Origin: Roseateles_E cavernae
GTDB lineage: Bacteria; Pseudomonadota; Gammaproteobacteria; Burkholderiales; Burkholderiaceae_C
DNA: 64,000 nucleotides
Assembly: GCF_040187885.1 (NCBI RefSeq)
Contig: NZ_JBDPLH010000001.1
Span: 1,302,001-1,366,000, forward strand
Reading direction: 5' to 3'
Part shown: piece by piece, positions 46,804 through 55,511 of the stretch
Layout: each line of letters opens with the position of its first letter
How positions within the stretch are numbered: the first letter of the stretch is position 1
Notes under the pieces: generated by a model
Database searches by the model: none
What the model was told of the DNA's origin: nothing
What the model saw: only the letters and a program-made list of their open reading frames with translations
Position numbers and translations under genes: made by a program

Positions 46804-48594
46804 TCAGGCCTCTTTGAACCAGTCTTTCAGATTCCAGAGATCGTTGTCCCAGCCGCTGGTCGGGGCGTAGAGCTTGCTGGCAACGGCCGAGACGCGGGGG
46901 CGGTAGGCCACCGGAATGACCACCGGATCGCTGCAGACCATGTCATTCATCGTCACGAACAGGGCCGCGCGCTTGACCGGGTCCAGCTCCTGCTCGGCGG
47001 CGCGGTAGGCGCGGTCGTAGTCGTCGCTGCGCCAGCGCGAGAGATTGCGGCCCTGCCATTTATTGTCCTTGGCCGACATTTCCCAGCTGACGAACTGGTT
47101 CATGAACAGCTCGGGATCGGGCTGGATCATCGTGGTGGTGAACATCTCCACATCGCAGAAGAACTTGGTATAGGTGTCCGGGTTGGCGGCATCGGACGAG
47201 AAGAACACCGAGGCCGTCACCGACTTCAGCTCCATGTCGATGCCGGCCTTCTGCGCGGCCTGCTTGACGATGGCCTGGGTCTTCTGGCGCGGCGCGTTGA
47301 TTGAGGTCTGGAACACCAGCTTGAGCTTTTTGCCGCCCTTCTCGCGGATGCCGTCGCCGCCCTTCTTCCAGCCGGCCGCCTCCAGCAGCGCGCTGGCCTT
47401 GTCGATGCTGAACTCCCACTTCATGGTCTTGGAGCGGAAGCGCTCGGGGTTGTTCAGGAAATTGGCCGTGGCCACGCCGGTGCGGCCATAGATGAACTCC
47501 TGCACCGCCGCGCGGTCCACCAGCAGGCCCAGGGCCTTGCGCACCCCCGGGTCTGACAGGATGGGGTGGCGGCTCTTCGGGTGCGCGCGCTCGCCCTCGG
47601 TCTCGGTCCAGGGGTCGGCCATATTCAGCACGATGAACTCGAGATTGCCGCCGGGCGTGATCTGCACCCGGCCGCGCCCGCCGGCCTCCAGCCGCTTCAG
47701 GATCTCGTCCTCGACCTGCATATTCCAGGCGTAGTCGAACTCGCCGGTCTGCAGCACCGCGCGCGCCGCCGACACCGCATCGCCGCCGCCCTTCATCTCG
47801 ATGCTGTCGAAATGCGGTCGGTGCTCGATGTGGTAGCCGGTGTTGATCGCGCCGCGCACCATATCGCCCGGCTTGAAATCGACGAATTTATAGGGCCCGG
47901 TGCCGACCGGCTTCAGATTGGCCGGTGCATCGCGCGACTTGGCGCCGATGAAATCGGCGAACAGATGCTTGGGGATCAGCATGCCGCGCACGCCGACAAA
48001 GGGGTCGGCCCAGAACGGTGTCGGCTTCTTGAACGTCAGCTTGACCGTGTGGCTGTCGATCTTCTCGGCCTTGCAGTCCTTGTAGGTGCCTATCGTGACG
48101 GCGGCCGTGTCCGGGTGGCTGGCGTATTCCCAGTTGAACACGCAGTCGTCGGCGGTGAAGGGCTTGCCGTCATGCCATTGCACGCCGCGCTTGAGCTTCC
48201 AGATCACCGACATGCCGTCCTTGGCCAGGCCGCCATTGGCCAGGCTGGGAATCTCGGCCGCCAGTATCGGCACCAGATTGCCGTCGGGGTCCCAGGCGGC
48301 CAGCGGCTCGTAGAAGATGCGCGCGCCTTCCTGGTCCTTGGTGCCGGTGGCGAAGTGGGGGTTCAGCAGCGTCGCCCCCTGCCACCACAGCAGCTTCAGC
48401 GCGCCGCCGCCGCCGCGCTTGGTCGGCTTGTAGCCGGAGCTGGTCTGGGCCTGGGCGATGCCGGCATTGAGCAGCATCTGGCCCGCCATCGGCGCCGTCA
48501 GGCCCAGGGCCAGCATGCGTTGGATGAAAGACCGTCGGGCCAGTCGGCCCTCGCGCACATCCTCGATCAGACCGCGCAACGCTTGCTCTTGCAT
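46804..48594 (-). CDS. Peptide ABC transporter substrate-binding protein, Tat-type signal
   Basis: The 596-residue family 5 binding protein is the first gene of the importer operon, preceded by a GGAGG site. An unusually long N-region (about 20 residues) leads into RRSFIQRMLALGLTAPMAG, a twin-arginine signal, with probable cleavage near residue 50 (AGIAQAQT). The core shows SBP_bac_5 features: LKRGVQWHDGKPFTADDCVFNWEY near 133 and VRKALGLLVDRAAVQEFIYG near 348. The ligand may be a peptide, an opine or a glycoside; nothing here decides that. Confidence 0.91.
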   Translation of the reverse strand: MQEQALRGLIEDVREGRLARRSFIQRMLALGLTAPMAGQMLLNAGIAQAQTSSGYKPTKRGGGGALKLLWWQGATLLNPHFATGTKDQEGARIFYEPLAAWDPDGNLVPILAAEIPSLANGGLAKDGMSVIWKLKRGVQWHDGKPFTADDCVFNWEYASHPDTAAVTIGTYKDCKAEKIDSHTVKLTFKKPTPFWADPFVGVRGMLIPKHLFADFIGAKSRDAPANLKPVGTGPYKFVDFKPGDMVRGAINTGYHIEHRPHFDSIEMKGGGDAVSAARAVLQTGEFDYAWNMQVEDEILKRLEAGGRGRVQITPGGNLEFIVLNMADPWTETEGERAHPKSRHPILSDPGVRKALGLLVDRAAVQEFIYGRTGVATANFLNNPERFRSKTMKWEFSIDKASALLEAAGWKKGGDGIREKGGKKLKLVFQTSINAPRQKTQAIVKQAAQKAGIDMELKSVTASVFFSSDAANPDTYTKFFCDVEMFTTTMIQPDPELFMNQFVSWEMSAKDNKWQGRNLSRWRSDDYDRAYRAAEQELDPVKRAALFVTMNDMVCSDPVVIPVAYRPRVSAVASKLYAPTSGWDNDLWNLKDWFKEA

Positions 48595-48730
48595 GGGTAA
48601 CCTCCGTGGGACCGGAACGGAACTGCCTAGCTGAACTGCCGGGCCATGCTAGCAGCGCCGCGCGCAATGCTTATCGGGGTAGGCCCTGATGAAGCATCGC
48701 GGGCGTTGTTGCGCGCTGGTGCTCTCGTCC

Positions 48731-49045
48731 TCAGTCCTGTGGCACAAAGATCCACATCAGCAGATAGAACAGCACGCCGGTGCCGCCGCACAGGGCCAGC
48801 AGCGTGAAGCCCAGGCGCCAGACCCAGGAGGCCATGCCGGTGATGCGAGCCAGGCCGCCGCAGACCCCGCCGATCCAGCGGTCGTCGCGGCTGCGGCGCA
48901 GCGCGTTGATCGCGGCGGTTCCCGGCGTGCCGCTGCCGACATCGCCGGCCAGCACGCGCGCCTTGGCGCGGGCGAACTCCTCGTCGCTGAGCGCGCCGCG
49001 CTGATGCAGCTCGCCGAGTTTGTCGAGATCGTCGCTGATGGTCAT
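48731..49045 (-). CDS. SHOCT-PspC domain membrane protein
   Basis: The 104-residue protein has an N-terminal SHOCT-like helix pair (LDKLGELHQRGALSDEEFARAKARVL, residues 7-32). A PspC domain follows (about 46-104; DDRWIGGVCGGLARITGM, then a hydrophobic helix GFTLLALCGGTGVLFYLLMWIFVP). PspC proteins relate to the phage-shock envelope-stress response, but no pspA or pspB is near. AGGAGGAA directly upstream fixes the start at 49045. Confidence 0.85.
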   Translation of the reverse strand: MTISDDLDKLGELHQRGALSDEEFARAKARVLAGDVGSGTPGTAAINALRRSRDDRWIGGVCGGLARITGMASWVWRLGFTLLALCGGTGVLFYLLMWIFVPQD

Positions 49046-49152
49046 GATCGTTCCTCCTGGTTTGCAATGCCTGCAGACTAAGGGCAGCTCGACCACGGCA
49101 CCAGCGCGATCCGACAGACTGTGGCCCGCCGGGGACAGGCCGGCCGCCCGGC

Positions 49153-49599
49153 TTACCAGCTGCCGGTATTGGCCATCGAGGCCCAGGGCTCGGCCGGGGC
49201 CAGCGCCGGGCCGTCCTGCAGCAATTCGACCGAGATATTGTCGGGCGAGCGCACAAAAGCCATGCGGCCGTCGCGCGGCGGGCGCAGCACGGTGACGCCG
49301 TGGTCGGCCAGGCGCTGGCAGGCGGCGTAGATATCGGGCGTCGCAAAGGCCAGGTGGCCGAAGTTGCGGCCGCCGGTGTAGACCTCGCTCCGGCCCTCGG
49401 CATCGGGCCAGTTGTAGGTCAGCTCGACCTGCGGTTGATACTTGCCGGCTTCGTCGCCGGGGGCGGCCAGATAGACCAGCGTGAAACGGCCGGCCTCGTG
49501 TTCGCTGCGGCGCACCTCGATCATGCCCAGCGCATCGCGGTAGAACTTCAGCGAGGCGTCCAGATCGGTGACGCGCACCATGGTGTGCAGGTATTTCAT
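49153..49599 (-). CDS. Lactoylglutathione lyase-like glyoxalase I
   Basis: The 148-residue VOC protein begins MKYLHTMVRVTDLDASLKFY, very like GloA, with the first metal ligand His5. QVELTYNW (near 57) and NFGHLAFATPDIYAAC (near 79) carry the next Glu and His, and NISVELLQ near 122 the last Glu. It should convert the methylglyoxal-glutathione adduct to S-lactoylglutathione, though 148 residues is slightly longer than GloA. An AAGGAAAG site precedes the ATG. It lies 27 bp from a GGDEF gene on the same strand. Confidence 0.85.
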   Translation of the reverse strand: MKYLHTMVRVTDLDASLKFYRDALGMIEVRRSEHEAGRFTLVYLAAPGDEAGKYQPQVELTYNWPDAEGRSEVYTGGRNFGHLAFATPDIYAACQRLADHGVTVLRPPRDGRMAFVRSPDNISVELLQDGPALAPAEPWASMANTGSW

Positions 49600-49626
49600 A
49601 TCAGGCGTTCTTTCCTTGGCGATTGC

Positions 49627-50754
49627 TCATTGGGCTATTGTCGTGCGCCGCCCGGCGCTGACGCGGTTGCGGCCGCCGTCCTTGGCGGCATACAGGGCCT
49701 CGTCGGCGCGCGCCAGCAGTGCGTCGGCGCTGGCCATGCCGGGCGCCAGCTCGGCACAGCCGATGCTGACCGTCACGGCGGCCGGCAGCTGCAGCTCGGC
49801 AATGGCCAGGCGCAGCCGCTCGGCCAACTGCTCCGCCTGCGCCAGCCCGGTGCCGGGCAGCAGCAGCGCGAACTCCTCGCCGCCGATGCGGGCCGCCAGA
49901 TCGCTGTCGCGCAGGCTGGCGCGGCAGCACTGCGCCACCTCGCGCAGCACCGTGTCGCCGAGCTGGTGGCCGCCGCTGTCGTTGATGCGCTTGAAGTGGT
50001 CGACATCCAGCGCCAGCAAGGACAGCGGCCGGCCGCTGGTGCGGCTTTCGGCCAGCGTGCTCTCGGCGGCGCGGAAGAACTGGCGGCGGTTCGGCAGCGC
50101 GGTCAGCGCGTCGGTGCGGGCCAGCAGCTCGGTCTCGGCCAGCAGATGCTGGTTCACGGCCAGCAGCTGGTGCAGCTCGCTCTCGGTGCGGTAGAGCTGG
50201 CGATTGAGCCGCTGTATCACCCAGGCGGCCACGCCGCAGACGCCGGCCCATAGCAGATGGAAGAAGACCACGCGCTTGACGGTGGTCGCGTCCAGACCCA
50301 GGGCCGGCAGCAGCACGGCGGTGGCCAGCACGGTCAACCCGCCGCAGACCAGCACCAGGGCCAGGCTGGACTTGGCGATCAGCAGCCCCATCAGATAGAG
50401 CAGCGAGGTGGCCAGGATGAACTCGGGCCGGCCCAGCAGCTGGCCATCGATCAGGCAGGCGAAGCTGACGCCCACCAGGGTGTAAAGCGGGTAGGACAGC
50501 GCCATCGGCAGCCGCCAGCCGGGCTTGAAGCTCAGCGCGCTGAGCAGGGCCCAGAACAGCAGATAGCCCAGGCGCAGGCGCAGCACCTCGGCGGCGGCCG
50601 GCTCGATCAGCCAGTCGCCCAGCAGATAGAGCAAGGGGATCAGGCCGCCGATCGCATAGACGAAGCGCAGCACCGGCCAGGAACGCAGGGCCAGCCAGTC
50701 CTGGTAGGCGGGCACGATAGGGCTGTGGGAGGAGGGCGGGGGGCTGTGCTGCAC
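49627..50754 (-). CDS. Membrane-bound GGDEF diguanylate cyclase
   Basis: The 375-residue protein has an N-terminal block of about six hydrophobic helices (residues 25-185), a helical linker and a GGDEF domain (about 210-375). DALTALPNRRQFFRA, LDVDHFKRINDSGGHQ and the active loop ARIGGEEFALLLPG are present. The inhibitory I-site RDSD lies five residues before the signature, so product feedback is likely, unlike in the membrane cyclase at 16133-17260. The start is GTG at 50754; no nearer ATG gives a full first helix. Confidence 0.85.
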   Translation of the reverse strand: MQHSPPPSSHSPIVPAYQDWLALRSWPVLRFVYAIGGLIPLLYLLGDWLIEPAAAEVLRLRLGYLLFWALLSALSFKPGWRLPMALSYPLYTLVGVSFACLIDGQLLGRPEFILATSLLYLMGLLIAKSSLALVLVCGGLTVLATAVLLPALGLDATTVKRVVFFHLLWAGVCGVAAWVIQRLNRQLYRTESELHQLLAVNQHLLAETELLARTDALTALPNRRQFFRAAESTLAESRTSGRPLSLLALDVDHFKRINDSGGHQLGDTVLREVAQCCRASLRDSDLAARIGGEEFALLLPGTGLAQAEQLAERLRLAIAELQLPAAVTVSIGCAELAPGMASADALLARADEALYAAKDGGRNRVSAGRRTTIAQ

Positions 50755-50832
50755 GGAAGGGCCGCCAGGCGGCGGGTTGACGGGCCTGCGGCCCGAAACC
50801 CTGCGATTGTCCGCCTTCGGCGCTGCGCCCGC

Positions 50833-52053
50833 CTAGGCCAGCACGCCCTCGGCGATCAAGGCCGTGATGTCGGTCTCGCTATAGCCCAGCTCGGCCAGCA
50901 GGCGGCGGTTGTGCTGGCCCAGCGTCGGCGGCTGCTCGCGCAGGCCCAGGCGCCGGCCGTCCAGGCTCAGCGGCAGCAGCGGCACGCGGGTCTCGCGGCC
51001 GTCGGGCAGGGTCAGCGGCGCCAGCCCGCCGGTGGCCAGCAGATGCGGGTCGTCCATGAGCTGCTCGGGCCGGGTGATGGGCGCGAACGGCAGGCCCTGG
51101 GCCTCGAACACGGCGGCGATCTCGGCGGCCGGCCGGGGCGCCAGGCGCTCGCGCAGCGCCGGGATCAGCCAGTCGCGCGCGCGCACCCGGTCGTTATTGC
51201 TGGCCAGGCGCGCATCGGCGCGCAGCTCGGCCAGGCCGAAGGCCTCGCAGAACAGCGCCCACTGGGTGTCGCTGACCACGGCCAGGAAGATCTGCTCGCC
51301 ATCCCTGACCGTGAACACGTCGTAGATGCCCCAGGCCGAGATGCGCTCGGGCATGGGCGCGGCGGGCTTGCCGGTGACCGCGAACTGCATCATGTGCTGG
51401 GCCACCAGAAAGACATTGTTCTCGAACAGGGCCGACTGCACGGGCTGGCCGCGCCCGGTGACATGGCGCTGCTGCAGCGCGGCCAGCACGCCGATCGCGC
51501 CGAACAGCCCGCCCATGATGTCGTTGACGCTGGAGCCGGCGCGCAGCGGATCGCCCGGCCGGCCGGTCATATAGGCCAGGCCGCCCATCATCTGCACCAC
51601 CTCGTCCAGCGCGGTGCGGTGCTCGTAGGGGCCGGGCAGAAAGCCCTTGTGCGAGACATAGATCAGGCGCGGGTTCAGTGCCGTCAGCGCGTCGTGACCC
51701 AGGCCCAGCCGCTCCATGGCTCCGCTCTTGAAGTTCTCGCTGAACACATCGGCGCTGTGCAGCAGCTTCAGCACGATCTCCAGGCCCTTGGGGTGCTTGA
51801 TGTCCAGCGCCAGGCTGAGCTTGTTGCGGTTGAACATCGGATAGAAACCGGCTCCCGAGCCCAGCAGCTTGCGGGTGTTGTCGCCGCCGAGCGGCTCGAC
51901 CTTGATGACCTCGGCGCCCAGATCGCCCAGCACCATGCCGCAGGTCGGCCCCATCACCATATGGGTGAACTCGATCACTCGCAGACCTGCCAGTGGCAGG
52001 CCTGCGCTCTTGCCGGCCAGGGGCAGGTCTTGCTGCTTGTTCTCTTCTGTCAT
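50833..52053 (-). CDS. CaiB/BaiF (class III) CoA-transferase
   Basis: The 406-residue protein transfers CoA between carboxylic acids. The family start LPLAGLRVIEFTHMVMGPTCGMVLGDLGAEVIKVEPLGGD (about 18-57) is clear, followed by NRNKLSLALDIKHPKG and the catalytic Asp region. I chose ATG 52053, which overlaps the lyase stop by one base; GTG 52056 is an alternative. With an HMG-CoA lyase in the same operon, the likely substrate is a branched dicarboxylic acid such as 3-hydroxy-3-methylglutarate, analogous to the mammalian SUGCT enzyme. That link is inference. Confidence 0.88.
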   Translation of the reverse strand: MTEENKQQDLPLAGKSAGLPLAGLRVIEFTHMVMGPTCGMVLGDLGAEVIKVEPLGGDNTRKLLGSGAGFYPMFNRNKLSLALDIKHPKGLEIVLKLLHSADVFSENFKSGAMERLGLGHDALTALNPRLIYVSHKGFLPGPYEHRTALDEVVQMMGGLAYMTGRPGDPLRAGSSVNDIMGGLFGAIGVLAALQQRHVTGRGQPVQSALFENNVFLVAQHMMQFAVTGKPAAPMPERISAWGIYDVFTVRDGEQIFLAVVSDTQWALFCEAFGLAELRADARLASNNDRVRARDWLIPALRERLAPRPAAEIAAVFEAQGLPFAPITRPEQLMDDPHLLATGGLAPLTLPDGRETRVPLLPLSLDGRRLGLREQPPTLGQHNRRLLAELGYSETDITALIAEGVLA

Positions 52054-52964
52054 CACTGAAATCCTTTGGGAAGCCCGGCCTCGGCCAGCATGCCGTAGAT
52101 CGCCTCGCCGGGCAGCCCCTCGCGCAGCGGCGTGCGGGCGGCCAGCAGCGTGTGGATGTCGATGCCGGTGTCCACGCCCATGGCCTCGAACATGAAGACC
52201 AGGTCCTCGGTGACCACATTGCCCGAGGCGCCCGGTGCATAGGGGCAGCCGCCCAGGCCGCCCAGCGAGGCATCGAAGGTCCTGACGCCGACATCAAAGG
52301 CCGCCAGGCAGTTGGCCAGGCCCAGGCCGCGCGTGTTGTGCAGATGGGCGGCGCCGGCACGCGGCCCCAGCTCGGCGCGCAGCCGCGTGAACAGCCGCCG
52401 CACCTGGGCCGGGTTGGCCATGCCGGCGGTGTCGGACAGGCCCACCTCGTCGGCCCCGGCCTCGGCGCAGGCGAGGGCCAGACGGATCACCGCGTCCTCA
52501 TCGACCCGGCCGGCCAGCGTACAGCCGAAGGCGGTGGACAGCCCCACCTCGACCCCCATCTGCGGCGCGCGCTCCCGGCGCAGCGCGGCGACCGCGCGCA
52601 GCTCCTCGACCATGGCCTCGGGCGTCTTGCGCACATTGGCCAGCGAATGGGCCTCGCTGGCCGAGATCGGCAGGCTGATCTTGTGGGCACCGGCGGTGAT
52701 GGCCGCCTCGGCGCCGCGAACATTCGGCACCAGGGCCAGCACGCGCAGGCCCGGCAGGGTCAGCGCATGGGCGACGACCTCGGCCACATCGGCCATCTGC
52801 GGCAGCAGCCGTGCCGGCACAAAGGAGCCGACCTCGATCTCGCGCAGCCCGGCCGCATGCAGCGCGTCCAGCCAGCGCCGCTTGGCGGCGGTAGGCATCA
52901 CGCTGGCGATGCTCTGCAGGCCGTCGCGCGGGCCGACCTCGCTGATCAGGACGCTGCTTGACAT
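52053..52964 (-). CDS. Hydroxymethylglutaryl-CoA lyase family protein
   Basis: The 303-residue HMGL-like TIM barrel cleaves HMG-CoA to acetyl-CoA and acetoacetate. EVGPRDGLQSIASVMPTAAK near residue 9 holds the first metal-binding Asp. EVGSFVPARLLPQM lies near 41, the HxH metal ligands occur in AAHLHNTRGLGLANCL near 206, and GGCPYAPGASGNVVTEDLVFM near 235 carries the conserved catalytic-loop cysteine. It is the first gene of a two-gene operon with a CoA-transferase. TATAGA lies 11 nt before the ATG and an IclR-type operator overlaps its promoter. Confidence 0.9.
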   Translation of the reverse strand: MSSSVLISEVGPRDGLQSIASVMPTAAKRRWLDALHAAGLREIEVGSFVPARLLPQMADVAEVVAHALTLPGLRVLALVPNVRGAEAAITAGAHKISLPISASEAHSLANVRKTPEAMVEELRAVAALRRERAPQMGVEVGLSTAFGCTLAGRVDEDAVIRLALACAEAGADEVGLSDTAGMANPAQVRRLFTRLRAELGPRAGAAHLHNTRGLGLANCLAAFDVGVRTFDASLGGLGGCPYAPGASGNVVTEDLVFMFEAMGVDTGIDIHTLLAARTPLREGLPGEAIYGMLAEAGLPKGFQ

Positions 52965-52975
52965 GATGGGGTGGT

Positions 52976-52981
52976 TCTATA
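52976..52981 (-). promoter_or_regulatory. -10 element of the HMG-CoA lyase operon
   Basis: TATAGA on the minus strand ends 11 nt before the lyase ATG. The 17 bp upstream of it contain the GGAAC-TGT-GTTCC palindrome, so a regulator bound there would occupy the spacer between -35 and -10. The -35 itself is poor. Confidence 0.45.
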
Positions 52982-52985
52982 AGAT

Positions 52986-52998
52986 GGAACTGTGTTCC
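52986..52998. promoter_or_regulatory. IclR-type operator GGAAC-TGT-GTTCC
   Basis: This perfect 5+3+5 palindrome lies between the divergent lyase and IclR genes. It resembles the GGAA-N-TTCC-type sites known for IclR regulators (E. coli IclR: TGGAAAT-N-ATTTCCA). An additional GGTTC at 52973-52977 is a possible half site. Confidence 0.5.
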
Positions 52999-53030
52999 GA
53001 AAAGTATCGCGTTTGTCGCGAGCCTCGTCA

Positions 53031-53747
53031 ATGCCCAGGAAATCCGCCACCCCCTCGCTGGCCGAAACCCAGGCCGCGCCCGGCGGTGTCGGCGCGGTCG
53101 ACAAGGCCTTGAGCCTGCTGAGCGCCTTCCGCGCCGGCGACCGTGCCCTCAGCCTGGCCGAGCTGGCCCAGCGCACCCGGCTCTACAAGAGCACGGCCTT
53201 GCGCCTGCTGGCCTCGCTGGAGCATGGCCGGCTGCTGCAGCGCCAGGCCGATGGCGCTTATGCGCTGGGGCCGGAGCTGGCCCGCCTGCAGTCGTTGCGC
53301 GCGGCCGGCTTCTCGCTGGAAGCCGAGGTGATGCCGGTGCTGCGCGCGCTGGTGGCGCGCACCCGCGAGAGCGCGGCCCTGCATGTGCGCCAGGGCGAGC
53401 AGCGCCTGTGCCTGTACCGGGTCGATTCGCCGCAGCCGCTGCGCGACCATCTGAGTGCCGGCGATCTGCTGCCGCTGGACCGGGGCGCGGGCGGGCGGGT
53501 GCTGCTGGCCTTCTCGGGCGCACGCGGCAAGCGCTACGAAGAGATCCGCCAGGCCGGTGTCGCCGAGATCAGCGGCGACCGCGTCGAGGGGCTGAGCGGT
53601 ATCGCCGCCCCTGTGTTCGGCGCGCAGGCCGAGCTGGTCGGCGCCCTGACCCTGAGCCTGCCCAGCAGCCGGCTCAAGCCCGGCCTGGCCGAGGAGGTCA
53701 GGCGGGCGGCGGCCGAGCTGAGCCGGCGCCTGGGCGCGCCGGCTTGA
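53031..53747 (+). CDS. IclR-family transcriptional regulator
   Basis: The 238-residue protein has an N-terminal winged helix-turn-helix (about 20-80; LSLAELAQRTRLYKSTALRLLASLE) and a C-terminal effector domain (about 95-238; LHVRQGEQRLCLYRVDS, then GGRVLLAFSG). It is divergent from the HMG-CoA lyase/CoA-transferase operon and probably controls it in response to a CoA-linked or dicarboxylic intermediate. ATG 53031 is preferred; GTG 52992 in the operator is possible but would start inside the binding site. Confidence 0.88.
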   Translation: MPRKSATPSLAETQAAPGGVGAVDKALSLLSAFRAGDRALSLAELAQRTRLYKSTALRLLASLEHGRLLQRQADGAYALGPELARLQSLRAAGFSLEAEVMPVLRALVARTRESAALHVRQGEQRLCLYRVDSPQPLRDHLSAGDLLPLDRGAGGRVLLAFSGARGKRYEEIRQAGVAEISGDRVEGLSGIAAPVFGAQAELVGALTLSLPSSRLKPGLAEEVRRAAAELSRRLGAPA

Positions 53748-53757
53748 GCGGGCGCGG

Positions 53758-54189
53758 TCAGCCGCTCCCGGCCGCCGTCAGCACCGCCGTGGCTTCGATC
53801 TCGACCAGCATGCCGTCCAGTGCCAGGCGCGGCACCGGGATCAGCGTGCAGGCCGGCGTCGGCGCTTCGCCCCACAGTGATTTCAGCGCCTGGCTGAGCT
53901 GCGCCAGCCTCGCCTCGTTGTGCTCGACCACCAGCACGGTCAGGCGTGCCACGTCCGGCAGGCCGGCGCCGCCGGCGCGCAGCGCGGTCTGCAGATTGGC
54001 CAGGCATTGCGCCAGCTGGCCCTCGAAGTCCTCGGGCAGGCCGGTGCTGGGGTGTTCGCCGCCCTGGCCGGACAGCAGCAGCCAGCGGGCCGGACCCTGA
54101 ACGAGGGCCAGGTGGGAATAGCCATTGGGTGCCGGGTCGTAGAGGCCGGCGGGATTGTGGAAGCTCAGCAGGGCGGTCGAGGTGTGCAT
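53758..54189 (-). CDS. RidA-family protein
   Basis: The 143-residue protein has the RidA (YjgF/YER057c/UK114) fold: YSHLALVQGPARWLLLSGQGGE near the start, QLAQCLANLQTALRAGGAGLPDVARLTVLVVEH mid-length, and ALDGMLVEIEATAVL at the end. RidA proper hydrolyses reactive enamines; the end here reads LVEIEATAV, close to the RidA-type motif, but the substrate-binding arginine cannot be confirmed by eye. The ATG at 54189 was chosen over an upstream TTG. Its stop is 10 bp from the convergent IclR stop. Confidence 0.82.
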   Translation of the reverse strand: MHTSTALLSFHNPAGLYDPAPNGYSHLALVQGPARWLLLSGQGGEHPSTGLPEDFEGQLAQCLANLQTALRAGGAGLPDVARLTVLVVEHNEARLAQLSQALKSLWGEAPTPACTLIPVPRLALDGMLVEIEATAVLTAAGSG

Positions 54190-54324
54190 GGCCTGGGCTC
54201 GGATCGGTAGATCGTCGGGTTGATGAAACAGGCCGCCAGTCTCGAACCTCAACTCGGCTTGAGGTCAAGGCGAAGAGGACAAGAGCCCACGGAGCAAGGG
54301 CCTATTGCCTCCGGCCCGGCGGTG

Positions 54325-54335
54325 CCAGGTCTTGC
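54325..54335. repeat. REP-like copy (inverted) before the kinase-like fragment
   Basis: CCAGGTCTTGC here is the reverse complement of the GCAAGACCTGG motif seen at 56341. It lies in the 170-bp gap upstream of the truncated kinase-like frame, exactly where that gene's missing N-terminal part would be expected to end. Confidence 0.45.
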
Positions 54336-54359
54336 CTGTGGCGCTTGCGATGTGCCGCC

Positions 54360-55052
54360 GTGACCCCATCTGGGAGACCTGCCCATCACTGTGCGACCGA
54401 TAGGCCTGGCACGGCGCTTCAGGACTGGGGTGCCGACTACTTTGCCGCCACCGAGCCACTCCATCTGCCGGGCCGCGCCGAGGTGCTGGCCCGTTTCGCT
54501 GCCGTGCAGCGGCCGGTCGCCTGGCTGGTGTTGCTTCTGGAGTGCTTTGCCGCGCCGGTCTCGACCTGGCTGCGGGCTGCCCTGGCCCAGGGCGGCGCGC
54601 CGGCCGAGCGGGCCGTGGCCCTGGTGGACGAGGGCATGGACGGACTGCTGGGCTTCATGAGCCGGCAGGGCTTCGTCCACTTTGACACCCATCTCGACAA
54701 TCTGCTGACCGATGGCCACGCGATCTACCTGAGCGACTTCGGCCTGGCTACCTGTCCGCAGTTCGCCTTGAGTGACGAGGAACGTGTCTTTGCGGCCGCG
54801 CATGCGGACTATGACGCCGCCCGCTTCGCGAGCAGCCTGGTCCAGGTGCTGGTGACGAGCCAGGGGCTGAACTGGCGTGACTACCTGGCCGCGCCGGAGC
54901 GTTTCGATGCCGAGGCCCTGCCGGTGTCGCTGCGGCGCGTCTACCGGCGCCATGCGCCGCCGGCTCTGGCGCTGTGCGAGTTCTCGCGCCGCCTGCAGCG
55001 CGACAGCAAGCTCAGCCCCTACCCGGCGATCGCGCTGCGCCGTCGTCCTTGA
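54360..55052 (+). pseudogene. Protein kinase-like gene lacking its N-lobe (probable fragment)
   Basis: The frame encodes the C-lobe of a kinase-like phosphotransferase. GFVHFDTHLDNLLTDGHAIYLSDFGLAT contains the catalytic-loop pattern HxDxHxxN and the metal-binding DFG. RRHAPPALALCEFSRRL and SPYPAIAL follow, as in a family of roughly 330-residue bacterial kinase-like proteins that I recall mainly from actinobacteria. The ATP-binding N-lobe, about 120 residues, is absent. The only starts are a weak GTG (54360) or TTG without a ribosome-binding site, so the product would be about 230 residues and probably inactive. A REP-like copy sits just upstream. Confidence 0.6.
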
Positions 55053-55064
55053 GCGGCCGCGCGA

Positions 55065-55448
55065 TCAGCGCGCCGGCGCCGGCCGGGCCTGATTCAGCAG
55101 CAGGTTCAGCAAGGCGCCCAGCGCCAGCAAGGCCAGCAGGCCGCCGCCCCAGATCACCCAGGCCAGCGGCAGCAGCCAGCCCATGGCCGTGCCCAGCCAG
55201 GGTGCGGTGTGGGTGATGGCGGCCATCAGGCCCGTCAGAGCGCCGCGCATCATTTCGGCCCAGGCCGGGTCTACCCAGAACTCCAGCCAGGCGGGCAGCG
55301 GCCACTGGGCGATGGCGCGCTCCAGCTCGCCGGCGTCGCCGGCGCTCAGGCGCGTGGCCAGCCATTGCAGCAGCTCGATGCTGAGCCAGGCACAGCCGCT
55401 CCAGACGGCGGCAAGGAAGGCGATGAAGATCCAGAGTGCAGTTTTCAT
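55065..55448 (-). CDS. Hypothetical membrane protein, 127 residues
   Basis: I do not recognise the family. Two or three hydrophobic segments are visible: a signal-like first helix (LWIFIAFLAAVWSGCAWLSIELL, residues 5-27), an amphipathic middle rich in Trp (PLPAWLEFWVDPAWAEMMRG) and a C-terminal helix pair (LLPLAWVIWGGGLLALLALGALLNLLL). The high Trp content and the absence of charged domains suggest an integral inner-membrane protein. TAAGGT lies 8 nt before the ATG. It converges with the kinase-like fragment 12 bp away. Confidence 0.7.
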   Translation of the reverse strand: MKTALWIFIAFLAAVWSGCAWLSIELLQWLATRLSAGDAGELERAIAQWPLPAWLEFWVDPAWAEMMRGALTGLMAAITHTAPWLGTAMGWLLPLAWVIWGGGLLALLALGALLNLLLNQARPAPAR

Positions 55449-55511
55449 GGGACGCTACCTTAACCTGATTGGTCCCCGATTCGACAAGCCGGTGGGGCCG
55501 TCGGATCTGGC

